Positions 16,291 to 22,104 of a stretch of DNA of 22,104 nt are shown here, piece after piece; position 1 is the first letter of the stretch; each line of letters starts with the position of its first letter. The DNA is from Thelonectria olida. Lineage: Eukaryota > Ascomycota > Sordariomycetes > Hypocreales > Nectriaceae. The position numbers and the translations under genes were made by a program. The notes beneath the pieces are model-generated. The model was not told where the DNA came from. It saw only the letters and a program-made list of their open reading frames with translations, and ran no database searches. The stretch lies in the NCBI GenBank assembly GCA_020736575.1, contig JAGPYM010000131.1, forward strand, positions 1-22,104. Reading direction: 5' to 3'.

Positions 16291-17159
16291 ATAATATAAC
16301 CCAACCCCTAATAGAAGTAATTATAAAAGGTAAATGTGTAAAAGATAGAGCAATAGAGGTCTAGAGGAAAATTAACTCTTATTTACAATTAGTTATAATT
16401 GTAAATAAAAAATAAAATAGAAAATAGGTAAACTAACTAATTAGAAGGGAATAAGTTAGAATTATTAAAATAAATTATAAAAACTCGGGCAAAAACTTAA
16501 TAAAAATTATAAAAAAGGCCTAATCTCTATTTTTAGAGGTTTCTAGCCTTTCCTTTTAAGTTTATATAACTTAATTTAATAAAAAGCTTAAACTACCTAA
16601 TCCTTATTAACTTCTAATAAAAATCCTCTATTCTTATTACTATATTCTCTATTAATAACTTGCTATTACTATTATAAACCTCCCTATATAAGCTAACTTT
16701 TGCCCTTAAGATTCTAAGGGCTATATAAAATACTATTATAATATAAGCTTAATAATAAAAACTAATAGTAATAAGAGGTAAAAAGCTAATATATAGAAAA
16801 AAAATAAAAAAAACCTAAATAGTAAAATATAAATTTAATTAATTTATTTAAATATTTTTTATTCTATCTATTAAAATATAAATATTACTATTAATAACTA
16901 AATATAATAATATTAGTTATTACTATTATTATTATTATTCTTTTTACTTTTATTACTTTTATTTTTTTATTACTCTTATTACTCTTATTTACCTTTCTAT
17001 TTTTAAAATTAGTAGTAGGGGTATTTAATTAAATAGCTATAAGTATAGGGGATTTAAATTACTTAAAAGTAATTAATCTTATAATTAAATTTTAATAATA
17101 AATATTTATACCTTAAATAACTAATAGGGTAGTTATAATAGGAGTAGTATAAGGCTAAA
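16291..17159. other. RIP-degraded repeat DNA, no gene
   Basis: The stretch is A/T dominated with stops in every frame. It contains the inverted repeat at 16379-16408 and a low-complexity TTA/TTTTA stretch at about 16917-17000. No recognisable protein motif is seen. Confidence 0.6.
16379..16408. repeat. 12-bp perfect inverted repeat
   Basis: TTATTTACAATT at 16379-16390 is the exact reverse complement of AATTGTAAATAA at 16397-16408, with a 6-nt loop. It lies in RIP-degraded DNA with no gene nearby. It may be a chance product of low complexity. Confidence 0.7.
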
Positions 17160-17485
17160 ATGGCAAACTTAAAAGTTATAAAGGCTAAAGTGGTGGAGGT
17201 ACTAGCTTATTAGTTTAAAAGGCAGTAGGTAGATAAGACTAGAAACTAGAGAGTATCTCTTAAAAAGGACTCTAATAAGCTAGGGGCTTATCTTATATAA
17301 TAGGTAGAGAATCTATTTAATCTTTTATAAGTATAAGAGAGGGCTCTTTAATTAAAAGCTAAGGTTAAAAGGAATAGGCAAGTTATTAAATTAGGTAGGT
17401 AAGGAGTATTTATTAGAAGGTTAAAAGGAAAATTAGCTTTAAGAAGTAAGATTAGGTATAAAAGATAATTCTTTTTAAGGAGGAA
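17160..17485 (+). pseudogene. Decayed Lys/Arg-rich coding stretch of unknown family
   Basis: From ATG 17160 one frame reads coherently as a basic, Gln/Lys/Arg-rich protein of roughly 108 codons. It is interrupted only by TAG/TAA codons that could be former CAG, CAA, CGA or TGG. It resembles the decay pattern of the relicts to the left but I do not recognise the family. It may be the N-terminal part of a protein of another transposon. Confidence 0.35.
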
Positions 17486-20400
17486 TAGGTATTAGAGCTA
17501 TAATATAAATATTATATTTAATAGTTTTAATTTATTATTAATTCTATTTAATATAATATTTAATTTAAAATATTAATTAAATTAAAAGGTAAAAGTATTA
17601 GTTAAAAGTAGTAGTAATTTTTAACTATTAGGTATTAAAAATAAGCCTATTAGAAATAAAATAGTATATATTCTAATATAATTAATTGCTTATATAAGTT
17701 AGTTAGGCACTCTTATTAGATTTAATATTTAAAATAGTTTTATAATTATCTTAGCTATATTAAACTCTCTAAATAGTTTAAAGAACTTATAATACTATTT
17801 AGTAAGTTTAATAATAGTAAGCTCTTTATTAATTAAGTTATTAATTAAAAGGCAGATACTTAGGCTTATAATATAATAACTTGCACACTTAGTAGCCTTT
17901 TTAGCCTTCTTTTTTAGGGACTTAGAAGGTATTTTAGCTATTTATAAAAATAAAGCCTTTTACTTATTACTAGGGGTCTTAAGTACTAAAGTCTTAGGTA
18001 GAGTAAGATAATAAGAGTATTTAAGCTTTTTAAGTAAAAGTAAAAAGTAATAATATTAAGGTCTTATTTAAGGATATACTAGTTTTTAACTTAAGTAATA
18101 GTTATAGCTAAAAAAGCTAGTATATAAACTTTAAGGGTGTTATTAATAGGCTAGGGGTTCTAATATATTCTATATTCTCTAAACTTAATAATAACTTACT
18201 ACTTATTCTAGTAGTTTATAATAGAGAAATTAGGCTAGTTAATTATTTAGAATTTATTATATTAAATATAATTTAAAGCAGCTCCTATAAGTAAGTAGGT
18301 AAGATTAACTTATTTATATTATATTATTTTTAAGTTATTAAAGTAGTTACTAAAGTCTTTATTATTATAAATAAGAAGATTCTTAATATTAATTTCTTTA
18401 AGGGCTAGTATTATAAAAAACTATTTTATTTAATTATTTCCCTTATTTAAGTCCTTAAGAGAGTACTAACTATTTAATCTAATAGGTATAAATATCTAGT
18501 CTTATTAAAGTAGCGAGAATTTAGTCTAGTTTATATTAGAGGATTAAGTAGTACTTATTTTAATAAATAAGATATTAGGCCAGTAGGAGTAGGTAAGGTC
18601 TGCTCGGCTAGCCCCTACTAGTATTTATAAGTTTAAAAAAATACAAGTTATAATAATATAACTATAAGTCTAACTATCTTTTTAAATATAAATAGGAGGG
18701 CAAAATATAGTAAAGTTATAAGGGAGACCTATTAAGGCAAGCACCTAGTGAAATATATAGGCTATATATTTTAATTATTTACTTAAACTGGAAGGAAGGC
18801 TATTATAATAAAATAAATAACTAGCTGCTTTATTAAAGATAATTAATCCCTAGTAATAGTTATTATAATTAATAAGGCAGATAATAAACTATTTATTATA
18901 ATAAGTTATTTTTAGCTCTATAAGGCTATTAAAACCCATATTAATATCTTATATATTAGCTATATTTATACTAGAAGGAAGGAAAGCAAAATATAAAACT
19001 CCCTAATTATTTAGTTTATTTATATAGCAAGTGGGTGGAAAATTAAATATTATTAGTTTTCTTATAATAGTAACTAAATCTTCCATACTATAAGAGATAG
19101 TATATAATATAGCTTAAAGCCCTAATAAGAAAGCATATATGCCTTTTAATAATATTTATACACTCTTTTAAGTATTAGTATAATATTCTTTCTATATAAT
19201 ACTAATAATTCAGCTATTTTTAAACAGATTATAAGAAGGGATATTTTTAAACTTATTTATATAAATAGGTTAAAAGAAATTAAGTAACTATTATATAGTA
19301 TTTAAAGGCTAGTAGATTTAGGAATAAATAAAAGCAGGCTGCTAATATAGCTCGGTTGCTAAGTTAGAAGATATAGCTACTTCTTTATTATAATAGAACC
19401 TAGCCTTTCCTCTAAACTAGTAAATATTAATATAAGAGAAGCTAATAGAGCGGCTATAGGCTATAATAGGGAAATATCTAGTACTATTATTAGCTAAAGT
19501 ATGGGGTCCTTATTATTAAAAAGTAATACTAGTTAGAGTTAGTAGCTGGGAATCTTCTTATTAGTATAGGGTAGGAGTCTGCAGACTAAATCTACTTATA
19601 TTCTAAATAATATAATATTTAGAAGTCTTAGCTATTATAATTAGAATATAATAGAAAGTTAGGAATAGTAGGATTAACTAGTAATTAAAATTAAAAGAAA
19701 AAATAGAGAGTAAGGTATTATAAAAAACTATAAAAATAAGGTATTTAAATATAAGGCAGGTTAATAAGCTTTAAGGAGAAAAATATAAAAGAGGGAAAAG
19801 CTATATTATTTAAAAGAGGAAAATACTAAATATTTTTATACTATTTAATTAAATATATATTATATTAAACTAACTAAGTAATAGGAGGCTATAAATTATT
19901 AGCTAGTTTATATATTTATTTAATTATCTCTATTTTTATAAATTACCTTAATAACTTTTATAATTATAACTTATATTTACTTTTAATTATTATTTTCCCT
20001 TTTTTTTCCTTTTTTCTTATTAAATCTTTTATTTTTATTACTATATCCATTTAATTAAGTAATAATATTATACCTCCCTTATTTTTAAAGCTATTTAAAA
20101 ATAAAATATAATAAGCTAACCTTCCTAATATTTCTTATTATACTATAAGTAAGATTTAAAATAATAAGTTTTAAATTTAAATTTAAATAAACTAGTAAGA
20201 TTATAATAAGTATTATATTCTAAATAAGTAATATACTTATATAAAGTATAAGTATATAAGTTAGAGTTCCCTTTTTTTTAAGTTATACTACTAATTATTT
20301 AGAAAATATAATTTTAAAACTATTTTATAATTTAGGTCTACTCCTAAATGGCTTTAAACTAATTTAACTAGCCTCTATATATTAAACTTTCGCTTAATAA

Positions 20401-22104
20401 TAAGACTAAAGAGAAATACTTAGCCGCTCTTTAATACTAGATTTAATATAATAAGACCTCTAACTCCATTCTATAAGGCGCCTTAAAATTCGCTTCTATT
20501 TATCCTTTATAATTAGTATATATTCCTACTAATCTCAGTTATCCTTTTAGAGCATTTATATATAATATTTCCAGCTATTATAAGTAAAAAAAGGCTTTTA
20601 TTATTACCTTTCTAGGCTACTAGAATCCTATTATATATTCTAACTATATTAAGACTTATATTTCTAATATTTTAATAGTAAATAAGTATATTTTAACTCC
20701 TTTTTATACTTACTAATCTATTATTAAGTTTATATAAGGGTAATATACTAATTATATTTAGAACTTATATAATAAGTGCAAATAGGCCTATTTTAATAGA
20801 TACCTCCTTAAGAAAGTAAATTATAATATTTTATCTAATTACTTATAAGGCAAGGTATATATAATAAATCTAAAAGAATATAATATTTAGGATTATAAAC
20901 TAGGCTAGCTGCCCTTATATTGCTACTATAGTAAAAGTTTATAATTTATAAGTTAGTAAAAATAAGAGAGAGGTTTAGGCTATTATTAAAAAGTATATAG
21001 ACTTTAATATATTAATAGGTTTTTAGGAATATAATTAGAATATTAATATTTTAATAGGTGGGCAGTCCTAGGGTTTCTAGACTATAATATTAATTAGAAT
21101 ATAATAACTTTTTAAATTTTAAACTATTTAAATAAAAAGAACTTATATTTTTATAAGTATATAATATATTCTTATTATTATTAGTAGGTATTATAAGCGG
21201 CAGGCGCTAGTATCTTGCATTTTAAGGATAGTATCTATCCTTTATTAAAGGCCTATTTTTATAATAGTTTTATTATATTTATTTCTTATTTCTATATATC
21301 CTACTAGTATTACTAGTTATTATAACTAAGTGATTAACTTATTTTAAATATATCCTCCCTATATTTAGCTTTTTTTTAATTATTTGCTTATTCTATTTAA
21401 ATATACTTCTAGGTGCTTATTAATATAAGATTTCTACCTTTAGGTTTTTATAAGATTTTAAGACTTTTAGTTTTATAATTTTATTAATATAAATTATTTA
21501 TATTCTAACCTCCTTAAGGGCATACCTCTATCCTATTATTATTAGCACTTACTATTTTAATACTTTACTTTACTCTTCTTATATATATAAAACTAATTAT
21601 TTATATAGGTTTCTCTTATTAGATTAAAAGGAAAAGTAATAAAAGGAAATAAATATTATTTAAAATAAGGGCTTAAAAAAGAAACTTTATAAGTAGGTAG
21701 TTATTTTCCTATTCTCTTTTTTACCTTAAACTCCTCCTTATAATAGTAAGAAATAAATTCTAAACTTTTACTATTACTACTTCTTTAGCTATATAGATTT
21801 TCTTAAAAGGTTATATTAAATATATTTAGCTTTTATTTTTTTATCTAGCTGGGGCAGAATAACTTTAAATAGAGCTACTAGATTCCTTTTAAAAGGGGTA
21901 AGCTATTAGCCTGCTCTTTTATTTTTATTATTATTTAAGCTACTTATATTATTAATAGCTATATTCTTTTAATTTTGCCCTTCTTTTTACAATTTATTTT
22001 ATATTTTTAGCTACTTATTATAAAAGATATAGTTATTAAACTTAGGTTATTATAACTTTCCTAACTTATCTAAAAACTATTATAGTTTTTATAAAACTTT
22101 TTAT
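17486..22104. other. RIP-degraded repeat DNA, no intact gene
   Basis: There is no open frame of note over 4.6 kb, and CpA and CpG are scarce while CpT and CpC remain. About 18720-19920 and 20400-21060 read on the plus strand as long stretches where stops are mostly TAA/TAG and might be decayed transposon genes, but more than one frame looks equally plausible and no motif is recognisable. A small GC island lies at about 18570-18620. No LTR copy of either relict was found here by eye. Confidence 0.5.

Noticed and set aside
16917..17000. TTA/TTTTA run as a tandem-repeat or CRISPR-like array
   Set aside because: Units are irregular with no constant repeat and spacer lengths. It is simple low complexity in RIP-degraded DNA.

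Overview
The window looks like a repeat-rich, AT-rich heterochromatic block from a filamentous ascomycete fungus (Pezizomycotina) with strong repeat-induced point mutation (RIP). About 8.3 kb of normal-composition DNA in the middle is one intact Ty3/Gypsy chromovirus retrotransposon, on the minus strand. Everything else is extremely AT-rich, full of stops, and related to retrotransposons by C-to-T and G-to-A changes. By hand count, 7801-7860 has 9 G/C in 60 bases, while 9001-9060 inside the element has 30 in 60. No host gene, tRNA, rRNA or CRISPR array is visible.

Layout. 1-212: unassigned RIP-degraded DNA. 213 to about 5480: a RIP-killed, 5'-truncated copy of the same chromovirus family, minus strand, with its 3' LTR (213-614), decayed antisense gene, pol and the tail of gag. 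About 5490-7857, resuming at 16177: a second, different RIP-killed Ty3/Gypsy-like element on the plus strand. 7858-16171: the intact element, inserted into that second relict, with a 5-bp target duplication ATAAT (7853-7857 and 16172-16176) and two 404-bp LTRs that look identical. About 16290-22104: further RIP-degraded repeat DNA without any intact gene.

The intact element encodes a 946-aa Gag and a Pol with protease, reverse transcriptase, RNase H, integrase, GPY/F and chromodomain. Pol lies in the -1 frame. At the overlap a canonical A AAA AAC heptamer sits in the Gag frame, followed after 7 nt by a potential 9-bp stem that spans the gag stop. The leader contains no TGG, so a tRNA 3'-end primer site is unlikely. 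Instead 9 nt just inside the 5' LTR match a segment of the LTR downstream of a TATA box, as expected for Tf1-type self-priming.

The most interesting feature is a gene on the opposite strand between pol and the 3' LTR (8374-8967). It encodes a 197-aa protein with a perfect fungal Zn(II)2Cys6 cluster plus a coiled coil, the layout of a sequence-specific regulator. The LTR U3 carries a compact cluster of CCG/CGG triplets, including an 8-bp palindrome, directly upstream of its TATA box; CGG triplets are what Zn2Cys6 proteins usually bind. The RIP-killed relative has a recognisable but clearly diverged version of the same antisense gene, and its U3 differs in the same region. I infer, without proof, that this lineage carries its own transcription factor to control its LTR. 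Gag also has a long C-terminal extension with four Cys/His modules, and Pol carries a second HHCC-like zinc module ahead of the usual integrase one.
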